Assembly: GCA_052437175.1 (NCBI GenBank)
Contig: JBQVOK010000006.1
Coordinates: 1-64,000, forward strand
DNA length: 64,000 nt
Direction of reading: 5' to 3'
Origin: JACVCJ01 sp052437175
Lineage (GTDB): Bacteria; Bacteroidota; Bacteroidia; CAIKAF01
Part shown: positions 16,615-24,839 of the stretch, in pieces
Position numbering within the stretch: the first letter of the stretch is position 1
How the letters are laid out: each line of letters opens with the position of its first letter
Made by a program: the position numbers and the translations under genes
Notes under the pieces: model-generated
What the model was told of the DNA's origin: nothing
Databases searched by the model: none
Seen by the model: only the letters and a program-made list of their open reading frames with translations

Positions 16615-17017
16615 AGAGTAATTAGTTGATGTTGAGTAAAATTATTCCATGTGCGTTGAATGAAAGTCCGGAAATGTATCCCCGTTAGCGTATATTTAAC
16701 GAACGTCGAGGTTTAATTAATGAATGTGGGACATGCAGCGATCGTACAGAAAAATTTTACATACAACTTTTTATTCAAGTGATTGTTTTTTAGTTATTTA
16801 TGTGTTTTTTGTTTTTTTGTCTTTTCGGCTATACTTCAATATAGTTCAATGCCGGGGCGTATAGCTGGTTTGTTTATAATGTATTGGTATATAGTGTGTT
16901 GTTTGTTTAGGAAGGTAGGCGCTTTTTTAAGGAACGCAGGCTGATTTTTTACTTACGTAAGAAGAGGGCTTTTTTTTATTAACTTTGGATATCCTAAACC
17001 AATTAACAACCTTTAGT
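16615..17017. promoter_or_regulatory. Divergent intergenic region with -7 element for the kinase
   Basis: An AT-rich 400-base region between the CTD operon (minus) and the histidine kinase (plus). TAACTTTG at 16980-16987 fits the TAnnTTTG -7 element and lies 30 bases before the ATG at 17018. No clear -33 box is present. I see no good promoter for the minus-strand operon. Confidence 0.5.
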
Positions 17018-18043
17018 ATGGAGCATCTTAAATTCCATCAACCGATTACCCGCCCTCCGTCCCAGCGTAAAATTTCGTACAGAGCAGCTTTCCTGATTTC
17101 AGGAGGAGCCTATGCGGTGTGCATTGGTATTCTTGCTTTTTTTCTCATCAGTTATTCGGATCTCGGCACCGGCAGCGGTCTGCTGATCCTATTTGCATTT
17201 ACGGCCGTTACCATGGGAGTGCTGCTGTATTTCCTGAACAAGATCACCGAGCCGACCCGCCTCATGTCCAACAAACTCAACAAGTACATAAGCGGAGAAA
17301 GCTGGCAGAAAGAGCAGCTGCATTTTAATGATGAAAGCGGCAACCTGTATGTGAACCTGGACACCTGTGTAAGCAAACTGGAAAAGAACATCAAGGAAAA
17401 GAATGAGCTCTATTCGCTGCTTTCGCACGATCTCAAAGGACTGCTTGCCACCCTGCAGGCCAGCCTGATGCTGATCGAGATCGAGAACCAGGACACCTCA
17501 TTGCATACGCATATCCACGAAAAGGTAGAGATGATCGAGCGGCAGATATTTTTCATCAATTCGCTGCTCTACCTCTACAACGAAAAAGAGATACCGCACG
17601 CCCGGTCCGATTTTCAGAGCTTTTCGCTTTCAGGGCTTGTTTCTGAACTCTGTGATGTATTCTCATCGGCTACCCGGCTCGAAAACAAAAGGATCCGTGT
17701 GGAGCTGGACCCCGGGCTCAGTATCGTATCCAACCGTTTCCTGTTCCGCCACCTCATGTTCAATATTCTCGACAATGCCGTGAAATATGCGGAGGAGGGC
17801 ACCGAGATCCATGTGTCGGCCGAAAAGGGTTTCCTGGTCGTTAAAAACGTATACAGATCCGAAGAAAAAGCGCAGTCGGTGTTTTTCCGTACCTGGAAAA
17901 AATCGACGGGCATGGGGCGCAAGTTCATCGAGAAAACCACGCAGGACCTCGGACTTACCTGTTTTGTGCAGAGCATGAACAATACCTTTGAGGTAAAGAT
18001 CACGCTGGCCGGCAGGGAACAACTGAGCCGTGTCGCTTTTTAA
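17018..18043 (+). CDS. Sensor histidine kinase
   Basis: The 341-aa protein has two membrane helices (~22-45 and 53-73) with almost no periplasmic loop, a short linker, an H-box with SHDLKG (His137), and a HATPase domain with the N-box FNILDNAVKYAEEG (Asn253). The G1 box (DxGxG) is missing: after the N-box the chain passes through LVVKNVYRSEE to a G2-like KKSTGMGRKFIEK. The lack of a sensor loop suggests it senses membrane or cytoplasmic state. A frame extension to a TTG at 16985 overlaps the -7 element, so I chose the ATG at 17018. It converges on a LytTR regulator with a 4-base overlap; the two probably belong to one circuit. Confidence 0.87.
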   Translation: MEHLKFHQPITRPPSQRKISYRAAFLISGGAYAVCIGILAFFLISYSDLGTGSGLLILFAFTAVTMGVLLYFLNKITEPTRLMSNKLNKYISGESWQKEQLHFNDESGNLYVNLDTCVSKLEKNIKEKNELYSLLSHDLKGLLATLQASLMLIEIENQDTSLHTHIHEKVEMIERQIFFINSLLYLYNEKEIPHARSDFQSFSLSGLVSELCDVFSSATRLENKRIRVELDPGLSIVSNRFLFRHLMFNILDNAVKYAEEGTEIHVSAEKGFLVVKNVYRSEEKAQSVFFRTWKKSTGMGRKFIEKTTQDLGLTCFVQSMNNTFEVKITLAGREQLSRVAF

Positions 18044-18807
18044 ATACCGCCCGAAAGGAACATCTGTATCTGCTTTAATACATTGGGCCGGCGGCGTATC
18101 GATATATCGAAGGCTGCAAGATCCCCGAGCTCGATGCCGGTATTATCTTTGTATATACGTTTTATAAAACGTATATTAATGATCACCGATTTGTTTATTC
18201 TCACAAAAAAGCCGGGCAGCAGGGCTTCGTAATGTCCCAGGTTCTTCGATACGCAGATCTGTTCGCGGCTCTGCAGCACAATAAAGGTATAGGAACCGCT
18301 GGCCCGCAGGTACACCACATCGGTATAGGGAACGTAATACAGGGCTTTATCCCGCAGTACGGGAAGGTACAGGCTCTGTTCGTTATGTTCGAAGGCCGAT
18401 CTCATCTTATATCCTTCTTCCACGCGCCGGAACGCATCTGCCAGTTCTTCCATACGCGCCGGCTTTTTTATAAAGTGTACGGCCCTGCGCTGAAACGCCT
18501 GCAGCGCCAGTTCGGTGTGCTGTGAAACGATCAGGAAGGGAATATCGTGCAGTTGTTCGTGCCTGTCGTAAAAGCTGAAGGCACTCCGGCGGCCCACGCG
18601 CGTGTTGTAGATAATGAGTGTGGGTCTCCGCTGTTCCAGAAGCTCCAGCAGGATACTGAAATCCGTGGCATGGAACAGTTCGAACGAAGGATTGATCTTT
18701 CGGATCAGCCTGCAGAGGTAATGATAGTCTACCATGCTGTCTTCCACAATGATAATATCCTTCAGGTGCCGGTAAACGGGCAGTATGAATTTGTGCGCTT
18801 TTGTCAT
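18040..18807 (-). CDS. LytTR regulator with degenerate receiver (Asn for phospho-Asp)
   Basis: The protein resembles the regulator at 10557-11303 along its whole length. The receiver keeps the acidic pair Glu22/Asp23 and the Lys of IKKP, but the phospho-acceptor position reads LIIYNTRVG. Asn68 (AAC codon, minus strand, at 18604-18606) replaces Asp. The LytTR part (~150-255) is intact, with VSKNLGHYEALLP and FVRINKSVIINIRF. It is therefore probably a constitutive or ligand-driven DNA-binding protein instead of a normal phospho-switch. The ATG at 18807 gives the natural start; a GTG at 18831 is possible. It converges with the histidine kinase. Confidence 0.85.
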   Translation of the reverse strand: MTKAHKFILPVYRHLKDIIIVEDSMVDYHYLCRLIRKINPSFELFHATDFSILLELLEQRRPTLIIYNTRVGRRSAFSFYDRHEQLHDIPFLIVSQHTELALQAFQRRAVHFIKKPARMEELADAFRRVEEGYKMRSAFEHNEQSLYLPVLRDKALYYVPYTDVVYLRASGSYTFIVLQSREQICVSKNLGHYEALLPGFFVRINKSVIINIRFIKRIYKDNTGIELGDLAAFDISIRRRPNVLKQIQMFLSGGI

Positions 18808-18831
18808 TTCTAAGGTGTTGTAAAGCAGCAC

Positions 18832-19242
18832 TCAAAATACAATTAAGCCCGCTGGCATCCGGGCTGCGTTAATAAGTATAGGCAGCTTCGGACAGACTAT
18901 TTTCCTGCAAAAAACCGGTATTTATTTCTGCTGAAATTGATGTATATACTAAAATTGAACCGTGCCCGGAAGCTACTTTCTTCGTAATTAGTTTCTTCGA
19001 TACGCCAGGCAGATGTTAAAATGAATTTTGTGAAAGTTAAAATGATGTAAACTATTTTAAGGGCATCGTAAGTATATTTGTGTTTTATTTATTGATTATT
19101 AATTAGTTATGTTATCAACAATCGAGGCAAAATTAAAATTTATGCATAAACGTAGCATTTAATTTTACGAACGAAAATTTAGTCAGACTATATAGTGCAT
19201 AGCCGGACTATAAACTACAGGCTGTCAGCGTACAGCTCTTAA
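18832..19242. other. AT-rich intergenic region, no gene
   Basis: About 410 bases with no supported ORF. A TATATTTG at 19074-19081 matches a plus-strand -7 element but has no -33 partner and no gene after it. Convergence of signals is not seen. Confidence 0.4.
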
Positions 19243-20151
19243 TTAAACAAGATCAAAATAAACGGTGTGGATCTGCTGGGTAGACAGGGCCCGGCGCAGG
19301 GCCTCCTTTTGTGCGGAGAGCTCTTCGGCAGGAACCGTGGCGGGGAGTTTCAGGCTCACAATGGCGGCGTGACTGCTGCCGTCGATGGTCCATATACGCA
19401 ACTGGTGCAGCGCCTCTTCTCCGAAAATGTTTACCACGGCCAGTTCGGCAGCGGCGGCATTGACCGAAGCCGGAAGGGTATCGAAAAATACCGGTACCAC
19501 CCGCAGCAGGTTACGCAGCGCCTGGTACAGGATAAACAGGCTGATGCCGGCAGAAAGTATGGAGTCGATGGCCGTGTACCCGGTAAAATGTATAATGATG
19601 CTGCCCGCCAGTACCGCGGCCCAGCCCAGTATGTCCTCGATAAAGTGCAGGGCAATGGCCTTGCGTGCATGCCCCGGATCGTGCGTATGCCCGTGGAAGA
19701 GAAAACGTGCCGCCAGCCCGTTGAAAAGCAACCCTGCAATGGCCACCGGTATCACAATGGTGGTGCGTATCTGGTGATCGTCTTCCAGGATACGTTGTGC
19801 CGATTCCACCAGCATAAAAACCGATCCCGTGATGAGGATCAGCGACGTAACAAAAGCCGATGCAGCCGATAAACGCCCGTAACCGAAGGGAAAACGCCGG
19901 TCGGCCTTTCTGCCGGCATATCGTTGCAGTACCAGGGCAAAACCAATGGTAAAACAATCGCCCAGGTCGTGCACGGCGTCCGATAATACGGCGGCGGAGT
20001 GGGACAGGGAACCGGCCGTGAATTCAATAACGGTAAAAACGGCATTGAGTATAAGTGCCCAGACAATAGCGCGGGTCGTATTCCCGTGGGCATGATCGTG
20101 ACCGTGATCGTGCGTGCAGGTATGCGTATCCGGGTGCGAATGCTGCGCCAT
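19243..20151 (-). CDS. Cation diffusion facilitator (CDF) metal exporter
   Basis: The 302-aa protein starts with a His-rich tail (HSHPDTHTCTHDHGHDHAH) that can bind metal. Six membrane helices follow. The intramembrane zinc site is seen as SDAVHDLGD in helix 2 and HFIEDILGW in helix 5. The C-terminal ~90 residues form the cytoplasmic ferredoxin-like domain (LHQLRIWTIDGSSHAAIVSL). CDF proteins export Zn2+, Co2+ or Cd2+ in exchange for protons. The His-rich N-end is of the ZitB/CzcD kind. It is five bases downstream of, and probably cotranscribed with, the NarL-type regulator. Confidence 0.9.
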   Translation of the reverse strand: MAQHSHPDTHTCTHDHGHDHAHGNTTRAIVWALILNAVFTVIEFTAGSLSHSAAVLSDAVHDLGDCFTIGFALVLQRYAGRKADRRFPFGYGRLSAASAFVTSLILITGSVFMLVESAQRILEDDHQIRTTIVIPVAIAGLLFNGLAARFLFHGHTHDPGHARKAIALHFIEDILGWAAVLAGSIIIHFTGYTAIDSILSAGISLFILYQALRNLLRVVPVFFDTLPASVNAAAAELAVVNIFGEEALHQLRIWTIDGSSHAAIVSLKLPATVPAEELSAQKEALRRALSTQQIHTVYFDLV

Positions 20152-20156
20152 AATGC

Positions 20157-20858
20157 CTATTCCATGAGATTGTTGTTCATGGCGAAATTAAGCAATTCCG
20201 TAGCGTTTTTGCAGGAAAGTTTTTTCAGGATGTTCTTGCGGTGGGTGTAAATGGTATGGATGCTCAGGAAAAGATCGTCGGCCATTTCCTGTGCCGTTTT
20301 GCCCTTTACCACCAGCTGCAGGATCTCTTTCTCCCGGTCCGACAGCAGGGCCGCGGCTTCGCTCTGTGCGTTCTTCCGGTCGCGTTCGGCCGCCGTTCCC
20401 GGACGTACGCCCGCAGCGGCTCCCGGGCCATAGGTCATGGCAATAAGAGCTTCTACGATACGCGGACTAAAGAACTTGATGCCTGCGGCCGATTTGCGTA
20501 TCGCCTCCAGGATCTCTTCCTTGCTGCTTTCGTAGGTAATAAAACCCGTAAGATGATGCTTGTGTATACGGTAAATACCTTCCTTGTCCATGTCGGAGAT
20601 GGCTAACACGTACTTCTGTTTGAATATCTCGCCCGTAAGCGGCAGGTTCTCTTCTTCGAAAAAATCACCGAAGTTCTTGTCTACGATCAGCAGGTCAAAA
20701 TCTTCGCTGTGCAGCTTGTCCTGCAGGTCGGCCAGGTTATGTACCGAACCGGCCGGCTCTAGGTCGGCATTTTCGCGGATAAGCTGTGTAAGCCCTGCTT
20801 TAATGAGGTACTGGGTATCCCCGAGCAGTATGCGTATGTTGGGTTCCTGCGCTGACAT
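20157..20858 (-). CDS. NarL/LuxR-type response regulator
   Basis: Residues ~8-120 are a receiver with the phospho-acceptor Asp60 (LLIVDKNFG). The switch Lys of the usual GxLLK is replaced: the segment reads GFITYESS, with Tyr109. Residues ~165-230 are a LuxR-type HTH (LSDREKEILQLVVKGKTAQEMADDL, then HTIYTHRKNILKKL). A linker of about 40 residues rich in Ala/Gly/Arg joins them. It is the first gene of a two-gene unit with the CDF exporter, so it may control metal export; no kinase is adjacent. Confidence 0.88.
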   Translation of the reverse strand: MSAQEPNIRILLGDTQYLIKAGLTQLIRENADLEPAGSVHNLADLQDKLHSEDFDLLIVDKNFGDFFEEENLPLTGEIFKQKYVLAISDMDKEGIYRIHKHHLTGFITYESSKEEILEAIRKSAAGIKFFSPRIVEALIAMTYGPGAAAGVRPGTAAERDRKNAQSEAAALLSDREKEILQLVVKGKTAQEMADDLFLSIHTIYTHRKNILKKLSCKNATELLNFAMNNNLME

Positions 20859-20874
20859 CTTGTAAAATCTGCTG

Positions 20875-20882
20875 CAAAAATA
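20875..20882 (-). promoter_or_regulatory. -7 element (TATTTTTG) of the NarL-type gene
   Basis: CAAAAATA on the plus strand, 17 bases before the ATG at 20858. The -33 box is not clear. Confidence 0.5.
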
Positions 20883-20951
20883 ACAATTCTTTGTGTGCTT
20901 TCATAAAGCGCAGCAGGATCAGGTATTTAATTATTTAAATTTTCAGTAAAT

Positions 20952-20982
20952 TTTGAAAGTTGTGGAAATTTCCGGAACTTTG
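20952..20982 (+). promoter_or_regulatory. Near-consensus promoter of the GbsR/MarR gene
   Basis: TTTG (20952-20955), 19 bases, then GAACTTTG (20975-20982), with one mismatch to TAnnTTTG. It is 32 bases before the start at 21014. Confidence 0.5.
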
Positions 20983-21013
20983 AACGGCCGGTTTTTCCGC
21001 CGGACACCTTTTT

Positions 21014-21517
21014 ATGAAGTATGAAGAAGCCCGTGAGCAACTGATCAATGTATGGGGCAGCCTGGGCAGCTCCTGGGGCATCAGCGCCACCATGGCCCGT
21101 GTACATGCCCTGCTCCTGCTGAGCGAAGAACCCCTGCATACTGACGCTCTCATCGGCGAATTGCAGATTTCGCGCGGGAATGCCAATATGAGCGTGCGTG
21201 CCCTCATCGAATGGAACCTGGTGCGCCGCGTAAGTGTGAAAGGGGAGCGGCGCGAGTTCTTTGTGGCCGAAAAAGACCTGCATAAGGTGGCGCTTACCAT
21301 TGTACGCGAACGCCGCAAACGGGAAATTTCGCCCCTCATCGGTGCCCTGTCCGAAATACGGGTAGATAAGGACGACGATTCGCCTGAAGCGGCCGATCTG
21401 CGTAAACGTATCCGGGAGATCGAAGCCTTTGTGAAAGACGGCGACCAGTTGCTCGAACGCATCATCCGTATGGAAGAATCGAAACTCTGGCACGTACTCA
21501 GCCGCATCCTGAAATAA
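21014..21517 (+). CDS. GbsR/MarR-family transcriptional regulator
   Basis: The 167-aa protein matches the GbsR group of winged-helix regulators. GSLGSSWGISATMARVHALLLL is followed by the recognition segment LQISRGNANMSVRALIEW and the wing VSVKGERREFF, and the C-terminal helices (~110-167) would form the dimer. Such proteins often control stress or osmolyte genes. A near-consensus promoter lies upstream. It heads a probable operon with a membrane protein (gap 17 bases) and an NAD(P)-binding protein, and may regulate them. Confidence 0.87.
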   Translation: MKYEEAREQLINVWGSLGSSWGISATMARVHALLLLSEEPLHTDALIGELQISRGNANMSVRALIEWNLVRRVSVKGERREFFVAEKDLHKVALTIVRERRKREISPLIGALSEIRVDKDDDSPEAADLRKRIREIEAFVKDGDQLLERIIRMEESKLWHVLSRILK

Positions 21518-21534
21518 AATCAGCACCGCATAGT

Positions 21535-21960
21535 ATGAAATTTATACGTATCCTCGACCTCAGCCTGCAATTGCTGGTACTTTCCGCCGGCCTGCTGCTG
21601 GCCCTTGTCCGTGATGTTTTCACCGGCCTGCTGGTGTATTCTGCGGGCATTGCCCTGGTGCAGTCTGCCGCGCACCTGTATTACTATTCCCTCAGCCGTA
21701 ACCTGCGAAGTTTTATCCCGGGGCGCCGCGCTTTTCACCGTGTATTCCGGCTTATTGTGCTGCTTGGGATCCTGTGTCTGGGGCTGCTGTGTGCCGGTTG
21801 CTGGCAGGCCGGTCTCTGGTTTGTTATGCTGTATATACTGGCCGTGCTGGGAACGATCGGCGTACCGGCCTCACTTTATTATATCGGGCTCAGCATGTAT
21901 GAACTCCGAATGTATTTATATTTGCAGGCGCAGTCCGAAGCCGTAGATTTCGGGGCATAA
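21535..21960 (+). CDS. Small membrane protein of unknown function
   Basis: The 141-aa protein has four predicted membrane helices (about 8-28, 33-50, 65-88 and 92-113) with a short basic loop (SRNLRSFIPGRRAFHR) after the second. I know no family name for it. It lies between a GbsR/MarR regulator and an NAD(P)-binding protein, three bases from the latter, so it probably works with them. Confidence 0.75.
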   Translation: MKFIRILDLSLQLLVLSAGLLLALVRDVFTGLLVYSAGIALVQSAAHLYYYSLSRNLRSFIPGRRAFHRVFRLIVLLGILCLGLLCAGCWQAGLWFVMLYILAVLGTIGVPASLYYIGLSMYELRMYLYLQAQSEAVDFGA

Positions 21961-21963
21961 GTT

Positions 21964-22851
21964 ATGAGAGTGGTTATTATCGGCGCTTCGGGCGCTATCG
22001 GGTCCAGTATTATCGCGGCGCTGCGTGCGCTGCCTCACATGCAGATCACCCCCTGCTCACGCAAGGGAGTGGAAGGCTGTTTTGTGTTCGATCCGGACCT
22101 GCACGACTGGAGTATCCTGGGCGAGCAGGACGTGCTCATTAACTGTGCCGGCATTATCCGCGAAAGCCGCGAGGACGATTTTAAAAAGGTACACCTGGAC
22201 CTGGTGCGTACCATCCTGGCCAACCGCGCCCGCATCGGCAACCCCCGCATCATTCATATTTCGGCCCTGGGTGCCGATCCCGCGCACGATATTGCTTTTC
22301 TGCGTACCAAAGGCCTGGGCGATGAGCTGTTGCTCAGTCACCCCGATACCTACGTACTGCGTCCGTCTATCGTATGCCTGAGCGGAACACTGCTGGTAAA
22401 AAAATTCAAGTGGCTGGTGTTCATGTGCAAGGTATTGCAGAACCGCCCGATCATGCCGCAGGGCTTTGCCGAAACGCGTGTGCAGCCCGTAATGCCCGAA
22501 GACCTGAACGAACTGTTGCACGATCTGTGCCTGCAGCCGGATATTCCCGCAGGAGCGATCGATGTGGTGGGCTCCACGCCCTTTAGTTTTAAGGAGTTGC
22601 TGTTGCTGGCCTCCGGCAAGGAAAAGCTGTTTCCCATCGAATTACCGAAGAAACTCATTGAGCCGGTCACCCGCAATTTTATTTCCGTCTGGTTCCCCGA
22701 GCTGATGAACTACGACCAGTTCAAGCTGCTGTTCAAGGATAACGTGGCCTCCACCGAAGGCATGGAGCGTATCCTGGGCCATCCCGTGCGGGAAACACGT
22801 TCGTTCTGGACGCATGAGTTCCAGCACCTGACCCTGAGCGATATCCTGTAA
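21964..22851 (+). CDS. NAD(P)-binding Rossmann-fold protein (NmrA/atypical SDR type)
   Basis: The N-end carries the dinucleotide motif VVIIGASGAIGSSI. VLINCAGIIRESREDDF and the IIHISALGADP strand follow, as in the NmrA/NDUFA9-like branch of extended SDR proteins. The classical YxxxK is replaced by a looser FLRTKGLGDELL, where the Lys may still act. The remaining ~120 residues form the variable substrate-binding part. The protein ends two bases before the convergent membrane-protein gene. Substrate is unknown. Confidence 0.82.
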   Translation: MRVVIIGASGAIGSSIIAALRALPHMQITPCSRKGVEGCFVFDPDLHDWSILGEQDVLINCAGIIRESREDDFKKVHLDLVRTILANRARIGNPRIIHISALGADPAHDIAFLRTKGLGDELLLSHPDTYVLRPSIVCLSGTLLVKKFKWLVFMCKVLQNRPIMPQGFAETRVQPVMPEDLNELLHDLCLQPDIPAGAIDVVGSTPFSFKELLLLASGKEKLFPIELPKKLIEPVTRNFISVWFPELMNYDQFKLLFKDNVASTEGMERILGHPVRETRSFWTHEFQHLTLSDIL

Positions 22852-22852
22852 A

Positions 22853-24046
22853 TTAAGCCGGGACCGCCTTTTTACCGAAGGGGTTTACATATTCGAAAAT
22901 GCCGCGCAGCGACTGGAAGTTGAGCGGGAATTCCATGAACACATGCAGGAAGCTGAGCAGCAGCAGGGCTGTTAAGCCGGTCTTGTAGTCGTAAAGATAT
23001 AAACCTACCGAAGCCGCCCATAGAATAAGCACCACCGAAAGGTTCAGTACAGGCATTTTGTGCCACTGAATGATGCTGGTCTTGCTGAACCAGTTGAGGT
23101 AATGATAGGTATACGCAAATGCGATGAAACGCCCCAGCATGATGCCTGCGCGTGAGCTGTATATGTTGTCTGCATCGGTACTGCCCAGTCCGAAGTTCTC
23201 GAAAACCAGCTGGTTCAGGTCGAGGAAAGAGACGTTATAACTCTTCCGGGCAAATTCTGAAATACTATAGGGAATAAACGATGCATCGAAGAGAAAGGGC
23301 AGGGCGCCGCATACGATCAGCAGTACCACAGCGGCTTTCCCGCTGCGCGAGCGGCTTTTGAGCGCGCCGAACAGCATAAACAGCATGGTAAAAATGTATA
23401 CGTGTATCAGGGTGGGAATATAGGCCGAAAGCAGGATCACCGCAGGGTAGTAGGAATAACCCTGTTCAAAGTCCTTGCCGGGGTCCAGGTACCCGTCGTT
23501 GTCGATGTCTTTGCAGCGTTTCTGTATAAAATTACTGCTGCCTTTTTTGTTGTCCAGGTCGCAGTATTCGATGGTCTTGCCGCTTACTTCGTCGGTGCAG
23601 GTGATGCACTGTTTTTCAATATTCAGCACCAGGCAGAGTAAGGTAAGCGCGCTGATGGCCACAATGCGGTGCAGGTTCCGGCGCAGCATAATAAGTATAA
23701 AGGCCAGGCCGAACAGGAAGAGAATGATATTGGTACCGCGCAGCGCCGTAGGCAGTTCTATGGGAATATTGAACAGGGAAAAAATATTATCGATGGTAAG
23801 TATGATGCTCAGTACCACCACCACCAGGGGGAATATCCATTTGTTCCGTTCTTTCTGTACCGATACGTAGTATTTTTTCTGATGCAGCCAGGAGATCTCC
23901 GTCAGGTAGTGCAGGGGGCCCAGTACGGCATAGGAGAAGAGAAAGACCTCGAAGGGCAGTATATAGGCCAGGATCAGGGAAATGATCATGAGACCCATAT
24001 TCAGGTAGTCGATCTGTTGTGTAGAAAGTGTGGGAAAGCGGAACAT
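22853..24046 (-). CDS. Polytopic membrane protein with conserved-looking His sites and a Cys/Ca2+-like loop
   Basis: I do not recognise a named family. The 397-aa protein has about eight membrane helices. Several His residues sit at helix ends in a pattern that suggests a metal site: His46 (GPLHYLTE), His55, His215, His315 (YTYHYLNW), His329 and His368 (SFLHVFME). A soluble loop at ~145-195 has Cys147 and Cys150 (CITC), Cys162 and Cys178, and then DIDNDGYLD (180-188), an EF-hand/dockerin-type calcium loop. The helix-embedded His pattern loosely recalls Brp/Blh-type carotenoid oxygenases. It is the last gene of an operon after the thiolase and the C40-like protein, with gaps of 6 and 4 bases. 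Confidence 0.7.
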   Translation of the reverse strand: MFRFPTLSTQQIDYLNMGLMIISLILAYILPFEVFLFSYAVLGPLHYLTEISWLHQKKYYVSVQKERNKWIFPLVVVVLSIILTIDNIFSLFNIPIELPTALRGTNIILFLFGLAFILIMLRRNLHRIVAISALTLLCLVLNIEKQCITCTDEVSGKTIEYCDLDNKKGSSNFIQKRCKDIDNDGYLDPGKDFEQGYSYYPAVILLSAYIPTLIHVYIFTMLFMLFGALKSRSRSGKAAVVLLIVCGALPFLFDASFIPYSISEFARKSYNVSFLDLNQLVFENFGLGSTDADNIYSSRAGIMLGRFIAFAYTYHYLNWFSKTSIIQWHKMPVLNLSVVLILWAASVGLYLYDYKTGLTALLLLSFLHVFMEFPLNFQSLRGIFEYVNPFGKKAVPA

Positions 24047-24050
24047 GGTA

Positions 24051-24833
24051 TCAGAAATAACGTTTGATCAGCCTGAGCTGGTATATGTATCGGTTTTCTT
24101 TGGGGTCGTACAGGCCCTGCTGGTCCAGGCGGCCGCTTTTTACCTTTCCGTCGGTATGTATGATCCAGCCGTCGTCGATGCTGATGCCGGCATGTATGAT
24201 CTCTCCTTCGGGATCGCTGAAAAAAGCGATATCGCCGCAGCGCAGTTCGTGCACAAAGTCTACATGTGTACCTTCAGCGGCCATGGCGTTAAAACCGGGG
24301 CTGAGGCGTATACCTGCAAAGGCGAACACTTGCTGGCAGAAGCCTGCGGGGTCCATGCCCATGATGCTGCGTCCGCCCTGTACTTCGGGTACGTTCAGGA
24401 AGAGGATCACGCTGTCGCGTATGATGTCGGCCGTGCGTGCAGGAATGCGGTTGGGCTGTGCACTGTTCAGGCTGAAGGTTTCTCCGGCCAGCTGAAAGCG
24501 GTTGTTTTCCAGTCCGGCCAGCACGCTGCCGGCCGAAAGGGTATATTGGATGCCCGAACGTTCATTTTCTACGGTGGCTGCAGGCAGGAACAGGCGTTCC
24601 CATTTGCCGGCGGCAAAGGTGGTTGCGTATTCTTCGCTTACGGGTACCAGCTGGTTGCGCTGTATAAAACCTTCGCAAAGGTCCCACAGGTGGCGCACTT
24701 TATAGTAGTTGGCGTCCTCTCCGATACATTCGCAGACCTCACCGAAAAGGAGTTCGTCTATTTTGGGCGAGCGGCTGTCTGCCGCTTGCAGCATAGGTGA
24801 GAGAGCCTGCAGGGTACTGAAGAAACGGTCCAT
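24051..24833 (-). CDS. SH3/NlpC-P60 (C40) protein lacking the catalytic Cys
   Basis: The N-terminal ~60-125 residues look like the SH3b-type region of Bacteroidota C40 peptidases (IGEDANYYKVR, LCEGFIQRNQLVP). The C-terminal part has the NlpC/P60 fold. In active enzymes the catalytic motif is D-C-S-G-F; here it reads D161-P-A-G-F, with the first nearby Cys at 166. The catalytic His214 (IIHAGIS) and a third residue, His226, are present. NlpC/P60 enzymes cut the gamma-D-Glu-diaminopimelate bond of peptidoglycan. Without the Cys this copy is probably inactive and may only bind muropeptides. No signal peptide is visible. It is the middle gene of an operon between the thiolase and the His-rich membrane protein. 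Confidence 0.83.
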   Translation of the reverse strand: MDRFFSTLQALSPMLQAADSRSPKIDELLFGEVCECIGEDANYYKVRHLWDLCEGFIQRNQLVPVSEEYATTFAAGKWERLFLPAATVENERSGIQYTLSAGSVLAGLENNRFQLAGETFSLNSAQPNRIPARTADIIRDSVILFLNVPEVQGGRSIMGMDPAGFCQQVFAFAGIRLSPGFNAMAAEGTHVDFVHELRCGDIAFFSDPEGEIIHAGISIDDGWIIHTDGKVKSGRLDQQGLYDPKENRYIYQLRLIKRYF

Positions 24834-24839
24834 GGTATT

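Noticed and set aside
19074..19081. Promoter-like TATATTTG on the plus strand
   Set aside because: It has no -33 partner and no gene or terminator follows within a sensible distance.
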